64,000 nucleotides of DNA from Citrobacter amalonaticus (GTDB lineage Bacteria; Pseudomonadota; Gammaproteobacteria; Enterobacterales; Enterobacteriaceae). Every line of letters starts with the position of its first letter. The first letter of the stretch is position 1. The position numbers and the translations under genes are program-made. Location: assembly GCA_028994555.1 (NCBI GenBank), contig JARDVN010000001.1:682001-746000 (forward strand), read 5' to 3'. Under the pieces are notes generated by a model. It saw nothing but the letters and a program-made list of their open reading frames with translations. It was not told where the DNA came from and searched no databases. Positions 30,978 to 41,714 of this stretch are shown piece by piece.

Positions 30978-31108
30978 AAGTTTGATGCTCAAAGAATTAA
31001 ACTTCGTAATGAATTACGTGTTCACTCTTGAGACTTGGTATTCATTTATTGTCCGAAGACATTAAGAATCCATGTCACTTTGAGTGCCCACACAGATTGT
31101 CTGATAAA

Positions 31109-31122
31109 TTGTTAAAGAGCAG
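31109..31122 (-). promoter_or_regulatory. Leader boxA of the rRNA operon
   Basis: Minus-strand TGCTCTTTAACAAT between P2 and 16S; the standard leader antitermination site. Confidence 0.8.
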
Positions 31123-31159
31123 TTGCGACGCGCTTTAGCGCTCTGTCGCGAGGTCCCGT

Positions 31160-31187
31160 ATAATACGTTTTCCTCATTCAGAGTCAA
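31160..31187 (-). promoter_or_regulatory. rRNA promoter P2
   Basis: Minus-strand -35 TTGACT (31182-31187), 16-base spacer, -10 TATTAT (31160-31165), matching E. coli rrn P2 in sequence and in position about 115 bases after P1. Confidence 0.88.
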
Positions 31188-31279
31188 GCATTTATTTTTG
31201 CTTTTCTCTGTGGGTATTCATCGCTGAATCCCGCTGACCCGGCGGCTTGCGTGCCGTTGTTCCGTGTCAGTGGAGGCGC

Positions 31280-31307
31280 ATTATAGGGAGTTATTTCGGG
31301 CTGACAA
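31280..31307 (-). promoter_or_regulatory. rRNA promoter P1
   Basis: Minus-strand -35 TTGTCA (31302-31307), 16-base spacer, -10 TATAAT (31280-31285), and the GCGCCTCCACTGACACGG start region, nearly the same as E. coli rrnB P1. The short distance to the murI stop (31359) leaves room for little more than an AT-rich UP element. Confidence 0.92.
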
Positions 31308-31358
31308 GGGGAAATTTAAAATAATTTTCCGAGTGCGTAATATTTACCCAAAACAGGC

Positions 31359-32210
31359 TCAAAGCGTGAGTTTTTCGAGCAATTCAAAGCCGTAGCGCTG
31401 CAAAACGGGCAATAATTGCTCAGTTTCCGGCGTCATTGCCATACAGAAAGCAATATTGGCATCTGCTGATTTCGCATCCGGCGCTTCATGCTCCAGCAGC
31501 CAGGCAGTCCGACGCGCAATAGCCGCTCCAGAATCCACCAGTCGCGTTCCTTCAGGAAGGACCTGTAAGAGTTCTTCCTGCAACAACGGGAAGTGGGTGC
31601 AACCAAGCACCACCGTATCAGGAGGCTCCGGCATCCGCAGCCACGGGCACAGGATACGTTGCAGCTCTTCCAGCGGCACGGGATTGCCGTGCAACTTCGC
31701 TTCCGCCAGTTCCACCAGCTCTGCGGACCCCAGCATGGCTATCTGGCACTCATTCGCAAAGCGCGCAATCAGTTCATGCGTATAAGGGCGCTTCACCGTC
31801 CCGCGCGTTGCCAGAAGCCCGACAACCCCATTCGCCGTCAGACGCGCCGCCGGTTTGATCGCCGGCACCACGCCCACAACCGGGAAAGCAAACTTCTCAC
31901 GCAAGGCAGGAAGAGAGACCGTGCTGGCCGTGTTACAGGCGATAACGGCCAGGGAGAGAGGATAACGCTGCTGTACCGCCGTCACGATCTCAACAACGCG
32001 CTCAACGATAAACGCTTCACTCTTCTCCCCATAAGGAAAAGCCACGTTATCGAAAGCATAGATATAGTGGAGATCCGGCAGGAGGTGCCGGATCTCATCA
32101 TAGACCGACAACCCACCGACACCGGAATCAAATACCAGCACGGTGGGACGTGGATCAGAAGGTGTAGCTGCCAGACAAGGTATATTCCCGTCCTGCAGTT
32201 TGGTAGCCAT
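31359..32210 (-). CDS. murI: Glutamate racemase MurI
   Basis: Makes D-glutamate for peptidoglycan. 283 aa (E. coli 285) with the two catalytic cysteines in CNTAST and GCTHFPLL and the substrate segment DSGVGG. The N-terminal extension starting MATKLQDG is the one found in E. coli, through which UDP-MurNAc-Ala activates the enzyme. Its first 56 bases overlap the 3' end of btuB. Confidence 0.97.
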   Translation of the reverse strand: MATKLQDGNIPCLAATPSDPRPTVLVFDSGVGGLSVYDEIRHLLPDLHYIYAFDNVAFPYGEKSEAFIVERVVEIVTAVQQRYPLSLAVIACNTASTVSLPALREKFAFPVVGVVPAIKPAARLTANGVVGLLATRGTVKRPYTHELIARFANECQIAMLGSAELVELAEAKLHGNPVPLEELQRILCPWLRMPEPPDTVVLGCTHFPLLQEELLQVLPEGTRLVDSGAAIARRTAWLLEHEAPDAKSADANIAFCMAMTPETEQLLPVLQRYGFELLEKLTL

Positions 32211-33994
32211 AAACTGTCTCGTAATCTTTGTCGAACAGGTTGGCTATTTTACCACGAACTGTGAGATGTGAGGTGAGCGGATATGAAAGTCCGATGTCCC
32301 ACACGCTCAGTCCCCCCCATTTTCACCTTACGGGAATTATCATAGTCGTAATCGTAACGTTCACCGATATACTGATAGGTCACATCCCAGCCCAGATCGT
32401 AGACCTGTCCGCTTAGCTCATACTTCACCTGCTGTTTAGCGCGACGATAAAGCTGCTGATCGGTTTCATCATCACGCGGATCAACATATTGCAACGTTAA
32501 GCGATGATCGACCGGCCCGGTCGTCAGGTTCCCCGTCCATTCGAGACCTTTGATGGTCGCGGATTTGACGTTGAAGTAGGTATTGTTGTTGTAGTCGATC
32601 AGGTTCTGAATTTTGTAGCGATAGGTCGACAGACGCCAGTCAAGCGGACCGGTCATCCCTTCTAATCCGGCTTCCCACTGCTTCGACTCCTCCGGTTTCA
32701 GATTCGGGTTAGAAGCAATACCAAAGCGCTCTGCACCAAACTGTTGTCCCAGTGAAGGCGCAAGGAAGCCTGTGCCATAAGAGAGCGTCACCTTGTAGTC
32801 ATCAATAAACTGCCAGCCCGCCGCTGTTTGCCAGGTACCGTGCCAGCCAAACTGGTCGTCATGGTCTTCACGGCCTGACGCTTCCAGCGTCACGCTATCA
32901 ATCTGCTGTTGCCCGGTCAGATAAAGTCCCGTGTTATCACGCTTGTAGTTGTCAGTCCCGTATTCGCCAAAGGACATCAGCTTTTCTTGTTTCCAGTCGA
33001 CGCCAGCACTGAGAGCGCCGTGCCCGACAATAACGTTGTTGCCCCACTGGACGTAACGCTGTTCCATGTCATCAAGGCTATAACCTGTCGCATAGCGCCC
33101 GTTCAGGCTGCTGTAGTTATAGTCCTTAATACGCTGGTAGTTAGCGACCAGTTGTGACGAGTAGATCCCAGAATTGAAGCGCAGCCCCGTATCCCACGAC
33201 TGAGTGTAATTCTGGTGCTCGTCGTTTCCGCCGTCATATCCCCAGTTCCCCTGGTCGTAATCGGCATTACTGGCGTAACCGTAGCCACGGAAGTAGCCAT
33301 CAAATTGATCGTTAAATTTGTGCTCAACGCCACCCCAGAAGAGTTTATTGCGATAACCATCGCGATCGCTGTCGCCGCTGTAGCTGGAGCGAGGCTGAAC
33401 ATCGAAACCTTTGGTGGTCTGATAAGCCCCGGCCGCCGTTACCACGGTATCGCCAAAACGCTGACGGTATGTACCGTCATATTGCTGATAGCCGTTCGAC
33501 CCCATGCCCGCATTAATCTGCGAACGTTCTTCACCCGTCATGGTGATGATGTTCACTACGCCGCCAATGGCGCCGGAGCCATAAATGGCTGAACGCGGAC
33601 CACGGATATACTCAATGCGCTGCACCAGCGAAACCGGGATCTGGTCAATATCGGAATTATTGGTAATGCCCGGACGGGCGACTGGAATACCATCGACTAG
33701 CACCAGAACGTGTTTCGCTTCGGTGCCGCGTACAAACAAAGAAGAGCTTTGCCCCATCCCGCCATTCTGCGCCACATCCACGCCAGGCAAACGGCGCATG
33801 ACATCAAGAACGGTTCGGGACTGCCAGCGATCGATATCCTCGCGAGTGACAATATCGGTCGGAGCCAGAACGGTATTAACAGGTTGTTGAAAACGGTTTG
33901 CTGTCACGACAAGCGTGTCAGGGGTGGCATCCTGTGCCCAGCCCGAAAAAGCCGTGACGGAGAGCGCCGTCAGCAGCGATGTTTTTTTAATCAT
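32155..33994 (-). CDS. btuB: TonB-dependent vitamin B12 receptor BtuB (frameshift at C7 run)
   Basis: Outer-membrane cobalamin transporter, also the usual receptor for E colicins and phage BF23. After correction 612 aa (E. coli 614): signal peptide of about 20 residues ([20 protein letters not shown]), TonB box DTLVVTA, plug domain, 22-strand barrel, terminal Phe. The frame breaks at the C run 32312-32318; six bases restore the [11 protein letters not shown] strand and the conserved YTLSGSYTF end. The ATG is at 33994; an upstream in-frame ATG lies in the leader. Confidence 0.94.
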
Positions 33995-34024
33995 TGTAAA
34001 GCATCCACAATAGAAGAAGGATGC

Positions 34025-34236
34025 CGCAGGTCCCACCGATAGTACGCGATGATGAAAACCAGTTGCGACGTTAGCCGGCAGGTCTTCGGGCTTGGAAGGT
34101 TATCCACGGATAATAAGAGATGAAGACTTCCCACCCAACAGGCAGTGTCTGCTTACGCTCTCATCTCACCTTTCCTTACCGCTGCGCGTCAGCTCCAGAT
34201 TTACACTGGATTCCCTATTAACTCACAGGACCGGCA
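34025..34236 (-). promoter_or_regulatory. Cobalamin riboswitch of btuB
   Basis: The btuB leader matches the E. coli adenosylcobalamin element block by block. From the 5' side: CCGGTCCTGTGAG, then GGGAATCCAGTG, CGCGCAGCGGTAAGGAAAGG and the highly conserved B12-box region GCCCGAAGACCTGCCGGC at about 34074-34091. Binding of coenzyme B12 would sequester the btuB ribosome site. trmA starts divergently at 34365. Confidence 0.9.
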
Positions 34237-34364
34237 CACGGATGCTACAGTTTGTAACATCTTACTGTCCAGCGCGTTTGTTAAATATGAGAGTTCATCA
34301 ATGACTGGACATCTGTTGAGCAATCCCTACAATCCTCGCGTACTTTTATTTTTCAGGATACATC

Positions 34365-35467
34365 ATGACCCCCGAACACCTTCCGACAGAACAGTATGAC
34401 GCGCAGCTCGCCGAAAAAGTGGTGCGCTTGCAGAGTATGATGGCGCCCTTTTCTGACCTTGTCCCGGAAGTGTTTCGTTCACCGGTCAGCCACTACCGTA
34501 TGCGTGCTGAATTCCGCATCTGGCATGACGGTGATGACCTCTATCACATCATTTTCGATCAACAGAGCAAAAGCCGAATTCGCGTCGACAGCTTTCCGGC
34601 GGCGAGTGAACTGATTAATCAATTGATGACCGCGATGATCGCTGGCGTACGCGACAACCGCGTGCTGCGCCATAAACTGTTCCAGATTGATTACCTCACC
34701 ACCATGAGTAATCAGGCAGTGGTTTCGCTGCTGTATCATAAAAAAGCTGGACGACGAATGGCGTGAAGCTGCCGAAGCGCTCCGCGACGCCCTGCGTGCG
34801 CAGAACCTGAACGTGCATTTGATTGGCCGCGCGACAAAAACCAAAATCGCGCTGGATCAGGACTACATTGATGAGCGTTTGCCGGTTGCAGGCAAAGAGA
34901 TGATCTATCGTCAGGTCGAAAACAGCTTTACGCAGCCGAATGCGGCCATGAACATTCAGATGCTGGAGTGGGCGCTGGATGTGACTAAAGGCTCGAAAGG
35001 CGATCTGCTCGAACTGTACTGCGGTAACGGCAACTTTTCTTTAGCGCTGGCACGCAATTTTGACCGCGTACTGGCCACCGAAATCGCCAAACCGTCTGTT
35101 GCCGCCGCGCAATACAACATTGCGGCGAATCAGATTAATAACGTGCAGATTATCCGCATGGCGGCGGAAGAGTTTACTCAGGCGATGAACGGCGTGCGTG
35201 AATTTAACCGCTTGCAGGGTATTGACCTGAAAAGCTATCAGTGTGAAACGATTTTTGTCGATCCGCCGCGCAGCGGTCTGGACAGCGAGACGGAGAAAAT
35301 GGTGCAGGCGTATCCGCGCATTCTGTACATCTCCTGTAACCCCCCAGACGCTGTGCAAAAACCTGGAAACATTAAGCCAGACGCATACGGTGTCACGCCT
35401 GGCGCTGTTCGATCAGTTTCCGTATACGCACCATATGGAGTGTGGGGTATTGTTGACGGCGAAGTGA
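34365..35467 (+). CDS. trmA: tRNA (uracil-5-)-methyltransferase TrmA (two homopolymer frameshifts)
   Basis: SAM-dependent enzyme making ribothymidine at U54 of tRNA. Two breaks, A6 at 34740-34745 and C6 at 35340-35345, are each mended by removing one base. The result is exactly 366 aa, as in E. coli, ending GVLLTAK. Motifs: [12 protein letters not shown] for [11 protein letters not shown], and the catalytic cysteine in YISCNPQT, which sits right at the second run. Both halves are undegraded, so this is not a true pseudogene in my reading. Confidence 0.93.
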
Positions 35468-35470
35468 TAC

Positions 35471-35546
35471 GTTGTAGGCCTGATAAGCGCAGCGCCATCA
35501 GGCAATCCAGCGCCGGATAGTGGCATACATGCCTTATCCGGCCTGG
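35471..35546. repeat. REP (BIME) pair after trmA
   Basis: Two palindromic units, GTAGGCCTGATAAGCGCAGC ... CCATCAGGC and CGCCGGATA ... TATCCGGCC, typical enterobacterial REP sequences between convergent trmA and yijD. Confidence 0.75.
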
Positions 35547-35559
35547 ACATAGACAGTTT

Positions 35560-35919
35560 TTATTCCGACACTTCCTGCTTGCGATTACGCATTTTCACGC
35601 CGATCCAGAAGACCAGAATGACCGACAGCACGGCCGGGAAGAAGTTGGAACCGATATCCGGATATTCCGCGCGCACCACGGTGCTGTAAAGCAGAACGCC
35701 GAGAATAAAGCAGGCGGCAGACAGGCCCGGCAAACCCACAGGCATGGTGCGATTCTGATAACGTTGATGCAGACAGTACACCGTCAGCACCAGCGAAATA
35801 ATTGGAAATACAGAGAACGGCACGATGGAGCTAAACAGCGCCGCGAATGTGCCATTGATCGACAAGCCAGCAACCAGCGCCAGCAACAGCGTACCTTTAT
35901 CCTGAACTGACTGTTTCAT
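35560..35919 (-). CDS. yijD: Inner-membrane protein YijD
   Basis: Small membrane protein of 119 aa with four predicted helices. Function unknown in the family. Its start overlaps the fabR stop by 4 bases (ATGA), so the two are made together, as in E. coli. Identification rests on order and on the beginning [20 protein letters not shown]. Confidence 0.93.
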   Translation of the reverse strand: MKQSVQDKGTLLLALVAGLSINGTFAALFSSIVPFSVFPIISLVLTVYCLHQRYQNRTMPVGLPGLSAACFILGVLLYSTVVRAEYPDIGSNFFPAVLSVILVFWIGVKMRNRKQEVSE

Positions 35920-36566
35920 TGCTCTTCCTTCACGTTACCTGGAATGAGGGTCATCTTCTCTTGTTCACGGCGATACCAGTAATACGCGCCTTTCGAAATC
36001 ATGCGCAGTTGCAGTACCAGTCGCTCTTCTAACTGCCGGCGCTGTTCCGCGCCCACGTCCAGCGCCTCGGCGCCCGCACTGAAGACAATCGTTACCATCG
36101 CTTCGGCCTGCGCTTCAGTAAACGCACGCGGCATATGGTTTTCGATTTCCAGATAGTCCGCAAGTTCCGCGATAAAGTGCTGGATTTCGCGCGCAACAGC
36201 GGCACGAAACGCGGCTGAGGTGCCAGAACGTTCACGCAATAATAAACGGAAGGCGTTGGGGTTGTTACCGATGAACTCCATAAATGTAGAGACCGAGGTG
36301 CGGATCACACTCCCGCCCTTGGCGATACGCTGGCGTGCCTGGCGCATCAACTGACGCAGCATCAGACCGCTTTCATCGACCATGGTCAGGCCGAGTTCAT
36401 CAACATCACGGAAATGACGATAAAAGGAGGTTGGCGCAATGCCCGCTTCGCGTGCAACTTCGCGTAAACTGAGACTGGCAAAGCTACGCTCCGCGCTCAG
36501 TTGACTAAATGCGGCTTCGACCAGCGAACGCCGGGTTTTTTCTTTTTGCTGCGCTCTAACGCCCAT
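35916..36566 (-). CDS. fabR: TetR-family repressor of unsaturated fatty acid synthesis FabR
   Basis: Represses fabA/fabB in response to the unsaturated-to-saturated acyl pool. 216 aa with an N-terminal helix-turn-helix ([20 protein letters not shown], about residues 31-50). I chose [10 protein letters not shown] at 36566, the current family start; open frames up to 36692 extend it without homology. It is divergent from sthA. Confidence 0.95.
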   Translation of the reverse strand: MGVRAQQKEKTRRSLVEAAFSQLSAERSFASLSLREVAREAGIAPTSFYRHFRDVDELGLTMVDESGLMLRQLMRQARQRIAKGGSVIRTSVSTFMEFIGNNPNAFRLLLRERSGTSAAFRAAVAREIQHFIAELADYLEIENHMPRAFTEAQAEAMVTIVFSAGAEALDVGAEQRRQLEERLVLQLRMISKGAYYWYRREQEKMTLIPGNVKEEQ

Positions 36567-36767
36567 CACGATGTCTGAATCCTTCCATATGCCTTGTCCG
36601 GCACTATACCAGAGTTCAAAGTTAATCTGTTTGTTCAGCTTTGTGAATGATTGTTTACGCGCAGTTTGTGCTTCGGCTTCGCAAAAAAGCACAACGATAA
36701 TTGGGTTATCCCCGCAATGATGTTACTATTCTGTTGCTTTTATGTATAAGAACAGGTAAGCCTTACC

Positions 36768-38169
36768 ATGCCACATTCCTACGATTACGATGCCATAGTT
36801 ATAGGTTCCGGCCCCGGCGGCGAAGGCGCTGCAATGGGTCTGGTTAAGCAAGGAGCTCGCGTTGCCGTTATCGAGCGTTATCATAACGTTGGCGGCGGTT
36901 GTACCCACTGGGGCACCATCCCATCGAAAGCGCTCCGTCATGCAGTCAGTCGTATTATCGAATTCAATCAGAACCCCCCTTTACAGCGATCATTCCCGCC
37001 TGCTTCGTTCCTCCTTCGCCGACATTCTCAACCATGCCGATAACGTGATTAATCAGCAAACACGAATGCGACAGGGTTTTTATGAGCGTAACCACTGCGA
37101 GATCTTGCAGGGCAATGCCCATTTTGTTGACGAACATACGCTGGCGCTGGAATGTCATGATGGTACGGTTGAAACCCTGACGGCAGAAAAATTTGTCATT
37201 GCCTGCGGATCGCGCCCTTATCATCCGGCAGACGTGGACTTCGCGCACCCGCGCATTTATGACAGCGATTCGATCCTCAGCCTGCATCACGAGCCTCGTC
37301 ACGTCATTATTTATGGTGCCGGGGTGATTGGCTGCGAATATGCGTCGATCTTCCGGGGAATGGAGGTCAAAGTTGATCTCATCAATACCCGTGACCGTCT
37401 GCTGGCGTTCCTCGATCAGGAGATGTCTGACTCCCTCTCTTACCACTTCTGGAACAGCGGCGTCGTCATTCGCCACAATGAAGAGTATGAGAAGATCGAA
37501 GGCTGCGACGACGGCGTGATCATGCACCTGAAGTCGGGTAAGAAACTGAAGGCCGACTGCCTGTTGTATGCCAATGGTCGTACCGGGAACACCGATTCTC
37601 TGGCGTTACAGAATATCGGTCTGGAAACCGACAACCGTGGTCAGCTCAAGGTCAACAGCATGTACCAGACTGCCCTGCCGCACGTTTATGCCGTCGGTGA
37701 TGTAATTGGCTACCCGAGCCTGGCGTCCGCTGCATACGACCAGGGACGCATTGCCGCTCAGGCGCTGGTGAAAGGGGAAGCGAACGCGCACCTGATCGAA
37801 GATATCCCGACCGGCATTTACACCATTCCGGAAATCAGTTCCGTTGGCAAAACTGAACAGCAACTGACGGCGATGAAAGTGCCTTACGAAGTGGGCCGCG
37901 CTCAGTTTAAACACCTGGCGCGCGCGCAAATCGTTGGCATGAACGTAGGCACGCTGAAGATTTTGTTCCATCGGGAAACGAAAGAAATTCTGGGGATTCA
38001 CTGCTTTGGTGAGCGCGCAGCCGAAATTATTCACATCGGTCAGGCGATTATGGAGCAGAAAGGTGGTGGTAACACAATTGAGTACTTCGTTAACACCACC
38101 TTTAACTACCCGACCATGGCGGAAGCCTATCGGGTAGCGGCGCTAAATGGCTTAAACCGCCTTTTTTAA
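36768..38169 (+). CDS. sthA: Soluble pyridine nucleotide transhydrogenase SthA (frameshift at C6 run)
   Basis: Flavoprotein that moves electrons between NADPH and NAD+, mainly reoxidising excess NADPH. The FAD dinucleotide motif [11 protein letters not shown] starts near residue 13, a second Rossmann motif [10 protein letters not shown] lies mid-protein, and the C-terminal interface domain ends LNRLF. The break is at 36974-36979; five C give exactly 466 aa, as in E. coli. The CTHWGT site lacks the second redox cysteine, which is normal for SthA. The 3' end overlaps oxyR. Confidence 0.95.
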
Positions 38170-39069
38170 CGCCTTGTCGAAATGGCCATCCATCGCACCA
38201 CGGATGGCCTCTGCCAGTTGCTCATAGCGGCTGCGCAGCGGTGATCCCGGACGATAAACCAGCCCCACCGTACGGCGCGGTTCAGGCTTAATGCAAGGCA
38301 GATACACCACGCCATCACGTTTGCGTTCTTGCGGAACCGCCAGCGCTGGCAGAAGAGTAATCCCGCTGCCTGCCGCCACCATGTTACGCAGCGTTTCCAG
38401 ACTGGTCGCACGGAAGTGGGTGTCTTCGTCAGCACCGGCTTCGAAGCAGAAGCCCATCGCCTGATCGCGCAGACAGTGACCGTCCTCCAGCATCAACAGT
38501 TTTTCACCTGCCAGGTCGGACATCGGCACGCATTCGCGATTCGCCCACGGGTGATCTTCATAGATTGCCAGCAGCATTGGCTCGTCGAACAGCGGCACTT
38601 CAATAAAGGCCTCACTCTCTTTCACCAGCGCCAGAATCACGCAGTCGAGCTTGCCGCTGTCTAGTTGCGCCAGCAACTGATGGGTCTGCGCTTCATGCAG
38701 ATACATTTCCAGCTTCGGGAAAGACTGGTGCAGCATTGGGATAATATGCGGCAACAGATAAGGGCCGACGGTGGGAATCAAACCAATGTGCAGCGGGCCA
38801 GACATGGTCTCACCCTGTTGGCTTGCCATCTCCTTGAGCACTTTGACCTCACGCAGCACGGTGCGCGCCTGATCCACCAGCAACAAACCGGCCTGAGTGA
38901 ACAGCACTTTACGACTCGTACGCTCCAGCAGCATCACGCCCAGTTCATCTTCCAGCTTGCGGATTTGCCCGCTAAGCGTTGGCTGGCTGACGTGACAGGA
39001 GTCCGCCGCACGCCGGAAATGCCGATGTTCGGCTAATGCCACCAGGTATTCAAGATCACGAATATTCAT
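38152..39069 (-). CDS. oxyR: Hydrogen peroxide-sensing regulator OxyR
   Basis: LysR-family activator of peroxide defence (katG, ahpCF, dps, oxyS). 305 aa, the E. coli length. The N-terminal winged helix-turn-helix holds [20 protein letters not shown]. The redox pair Cys199/Cys208 lies in [11 protein letters not shown]. Divergent from oxyS, with the shared control region between them. Its last codons overlap the sthA end by 18 bases. Confidence 0.98.
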   Translation of the reverse strand: MNIRDLEYLVALAEHRHFRRAADSCHVSQPTLSGQIRKLEDELGVMLLERTSRKVLFTQAGLLLVDQARTVLREVKVLKEMASQQGETMSGPLHIGLIPTVGPYLLPHIIPMLHQSFPKLEMYLHEAQTHQLLAQLDSGKLDCVILALVKESEAFIEVPLFDEPMLLAIYEDHPWANRECVPMSDLAGEKLLMLEDGHCLRDQAMGFCFEAGADEDTHFRATSLETLRNMVAAGSGITLLPALAVPQERKRDGVVYLPCIKPEPRRTVGLVYRPGSPLRSRYEQLAEAIRGAMDGHFDKALKKAV

Positions 39070-39084
39070 TATTCATCCTCCAAC

Positions 39085-39150
39085 GCCACGATAGTTCATG
39101 GCGATAGGTAGCATAGCAACGAACGATTATCCCTATCAAGCATTCTGATT
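39085..39150. promoter_or_regulatory. OxyR-binding region of oxyR/oxyS
   Basis: GATAGTTCATGGCGATAGGT followed by spaced ATAG/CTAT elements up to CCCTATCAAG, matching the E. coli oxyR-oxyS operator. OxyR is expected to repress itself and, when oxidised, to activate oxyS from here. Confidence 0.75.
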
Positions 39151-39164
39151 AATAATACATCACA

Positions 39165-39279
39165 GAAACGGAGCGGTATCGTTTAACCCTTGAAGCCACT
39201 GCCCGTTCAGAGAGTCTCTCTCTACCCATATAACTAAAGCCAACGTGAACGTTTGCGGACCCCGTGGTCCGCATTTTTT
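39165..39279 (+). ncRNA. oxyS: OxyS peroxide-induced small RNA
   Basis: Hfq-dependent regulatory RNA, about 110 bases. It starts GAAACGGAGCGG, keeps TTTAACCCTTGAAG, the CACTGCCCGTT stem partner and the AACTAAAGCCAACGTGAAC linker, then ends in the stem GCGGACC/GGTCCGC and a T run. Compared with E. coli OxyS the middle hairpin (about 39210-39225) differs most. The terminator stem shows a compensatory U-A to C-G change, evidence for a conserved structure. Position divergent from oxyR is standard. Confidence 0.92.
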
Positions 39280-39286
39280 TTGCATT

Positions 39287-39312
39287 AAAAAAGCCTGGCA
39301 TCCCGCCAGGCT
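39287..39312 (-). terminator. Terminator of the pentose cluster (minus strand)
   Basis: AGCCTGGCGGGATGCCAGGCT hairpin plus TTTTTT on the minus strand, 20 bases beyond the kinase stop. It shares AAAAAAGCCTGGCA with the terminator at 48441-48466 on the other side of the inserted block. Confidence 0.8.
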
Positions 39313-39331
39313 GAGATAAGGCCCGACAACG

Positions 39332-40821
39332 TTATGATTTTTGACTAACTGCGCTCAGCGCATCCGCAACGCGTTTGAATTGCGCAAACCGGCTACGCAG
39401 CATGCTGTGCTTCGCGGCATCCGGCTCAAGACGGATCACCGTCGGCAGAGTGGCGTTAATCGCCTGCGCGAATCCTGCATACTCCCCCCGCGCCGACGGC
39501 GGCACACATTGCCGCCGCCCGGCACCCGGACTGTTCGATATCGACAATTTCAAGCGGCAGATTGCTGGCGTCGCAAAACATCTGCATCCAGATGCGCGAA
39601 TGCGTTGGCCCACCGGTAAAGCGAATCGCCTGGGTTTCGCCACTGAGTTGCAGCATCCGGTCCTGATGCAGTAAATGCGAGAACACTATGCCCTGATAGA
39701 TGGCATAAACCATGTCTGCCGCATCGTGATGCCCTGCCAGCCCGAGAAAGCCGCCGCTTAAGGAATCGCAATAGTTAGAGCCGTACAGCCAGGGGAAAAA
39801 CAGAATGCTGTCCGGCTTCTGATACCCCTGCTCCGCCCACCGGTTAAGCGTATCGTGATCGTTGGCGAGCGCCGGGAAAAACTGGTTGATAAACCAGGTC
39901 AGGTTGCTGGCGGAGGTCGGGCTGCCTTCATGGGCGAAATACTGCCCCGGAATGCTGAATTTCCCCCACACATAGGGGTAATCCGCCGGAACAATACGAT
40001 CGAATACCCGGGTAGCGATAGACCAGGTGCCCGCTACCGCGCTGAGATGCGAGCTGTCATGCACCCCAGAGGTGATGGCCGCGCCAACCACGTCAAAAAA
40101 ACCCGCCAAACACGGGCGTCCCCGCCTTCAGCCCGCATAACGCAGCGGCATCGGCGGTCACCTGCCCGGCCAGATCGGCGGAACCAATGACGCCCGGCGT
40201 GCAGTTCACCATTTCCTCGATACCAAACAGCGCGAACAGCGCGGGGTCGAACTCATTACGCTGTTGATTAAACAGCTGGCTCCCGGAGATATTGGTCTCT
40301 TCACAGGCAAGGTTATCCGTCAGGCAGTAACGAATATAGTCGTGCGCCATCAGGATGTAGCCCGTCCGCGCGTAGTTCTCGGGTTCATGCTGTTTCAGCC
40401 AGGCCAGCAGCGCCGCCGGGTGAGAAGGCCATAACTGCTGCAAACTGAGCGGATACGCCTGGCGATCGACGCCCTGCGCTTTCCAGGCAGCCACCAGCGG
40501 CTGCGCCCTGGAATCCGAAGAGACGATGCCATTACGTACGGGTTTGCCAGATTTATCGACCAGATAAAGTCCTTTACCGTGTGCAGAAAAGCCAATCCCG
40601 CGGATCTGTTCTGCCGCGATATGGCTTTCGGCCAGCGCGCGCTGAATCACGAGGCACGTGGTGGCCCAGAGCGCGTTCATATCTCGCTCACAAAACCCCG
40701 CCTGTGGGCTCAGCAGCGGCAAGGTTTGGGCCGCAACGGTGACTTCTCTACCTTCGACGCTGTAAATCCCTGCTTTGGTCACGGTGCCGCCCAAATCAAT
40801 GCCGATAAAGTAATGGCTCAT
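39332..40821 (-). CDS. FGGY-family pentulose kinase, LyxK (L-xylulose kinase)-like (two frameshifts)
   Basis: Predicted ATP-dependent kinase of 495 aa after correction. It resembles E. coli LyxK (498 aa) along its length: GIDLGGTVTKAG phosphate loop at about residue 7, GFSAHGKGLYLVDKSGKP, LMAHDYIRYCLT, LKAGTPVFGG, EGSPTSASNL, LYGSN and TGGPTHSRIWMQM near the end. Breaks at the A7 run 40095-40101 and the C6 run 39484-39489 each need one base removed. Last gene of the minus-strand transport operon. Substrate L-xylulose or a related ketose is an inference. Confidence 0.88.
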
Positions 40822-40831
40822 CGTCGTCTCC

Positions 40832-41714
40832 TTAACCTGCCATGAGTGACCGTTCGTCATACCAACCGGCCGCCTGCATCTTGCTCTCTATCCACTGGCG
40901 CGCGTGGATGATTTCCAGCAGGGGCTCGGCAGATTTTTCCGTCCACATCTCAATCAGGAAGGTTCCCCGATAGTTAAGGCGGCGTAGCGTCCTGAACAGC
41001 TTGATAAAATCCACGCATCCTTCGCCAAAGGGCACATCGCGGAATTGGCCCGGCGAATCCGCCGTCACCGGAAAAGTATCTTTGAGGTGAATCGCAGCAA
41101 TTCTGTCGATGCCTTTCGCCAGCTCGCTCTCCAGTTCGTTGCCCCAGGCGGTTAAGTTGCCGACGTCGGGGTAAACGGTGAACCACGGCGAGTTAATTTT
41201 TTTCATCCAGCACTTTCCATTTACTGATGGAGTTAATAAACGGCGTGTCCATGATCTCCACGGCGCACATCACCTGCGCGGCAGCCGCCTGCTCCGCCGT
41301 CCAGGCCATTGCATCCTCGAACCAGGCGATGGTTTCAGCATTCTGCGGCTCATAATAAACGTCATAACCGGCAAGCTGGATGGTGCGTATCCCTAAATCC
41401 TGCGCCAGCCGCAGCGCCTTTTGCATGATAGAGCGCGCCTGCTGGCGAGTCTGGCTATCGTGGCTGCCGAACGGGAAGCGGCGATGGGCGGATAAGCACA
41501 TTGTTGGAATACGCACCCCGGTTTTCTGGATCGCGCTGATGATTTCCATGCGCTCCGCCAGTGACCAGTCGAGGCGCGCCAGCCGCTCTTCGCTCTCATC
41601 CACCGACATTTCGACAAAATCGAAACCGCATGATTTCGCCAGCGCCAGTTTTTCTACCCAACTGGTGTTCCTGGGTAGCGCCTTTTCATAAATACCTAAC
41701 GGGTGGCTACGCAT
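40832..41714 (-). CDS. L-xylulose-5-phosphate 3-epimerase, UlaE/SgbU family (frameshift at T7 run)
   Basis: TIM-barrel epimerase of 293 aa after removing one base from 41197-41203. It follows SgbU/UlaE closely: [69 protein letters not shown] and FLIEMWTEK, including the Glu, Asp, His and Glu metal-site residues typical of the fold. Expected reaction: L-xylulose 5-phosphate to L-ribulose 5-phosphate. Its ATG overlaps the upstream permease stop (TAATG); the kinase starts 10 bases after its stop. Confidence 0.9.

Noticed and set aside
35916..36692. A 258-codon version of fabR starting at 36692
   Set aside because: The extra 42 residues have no homology and cover the promoter region shared with sthA; MGVRAQQ at 36566 is the family start.
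36768..38169. sthA as a pseudogene split in two
   Set aside because: A single C removed from a C6 run gives exactly 466 aa with all motifs; the same pattern recurs at many other genes and in rRNA/tRNA.
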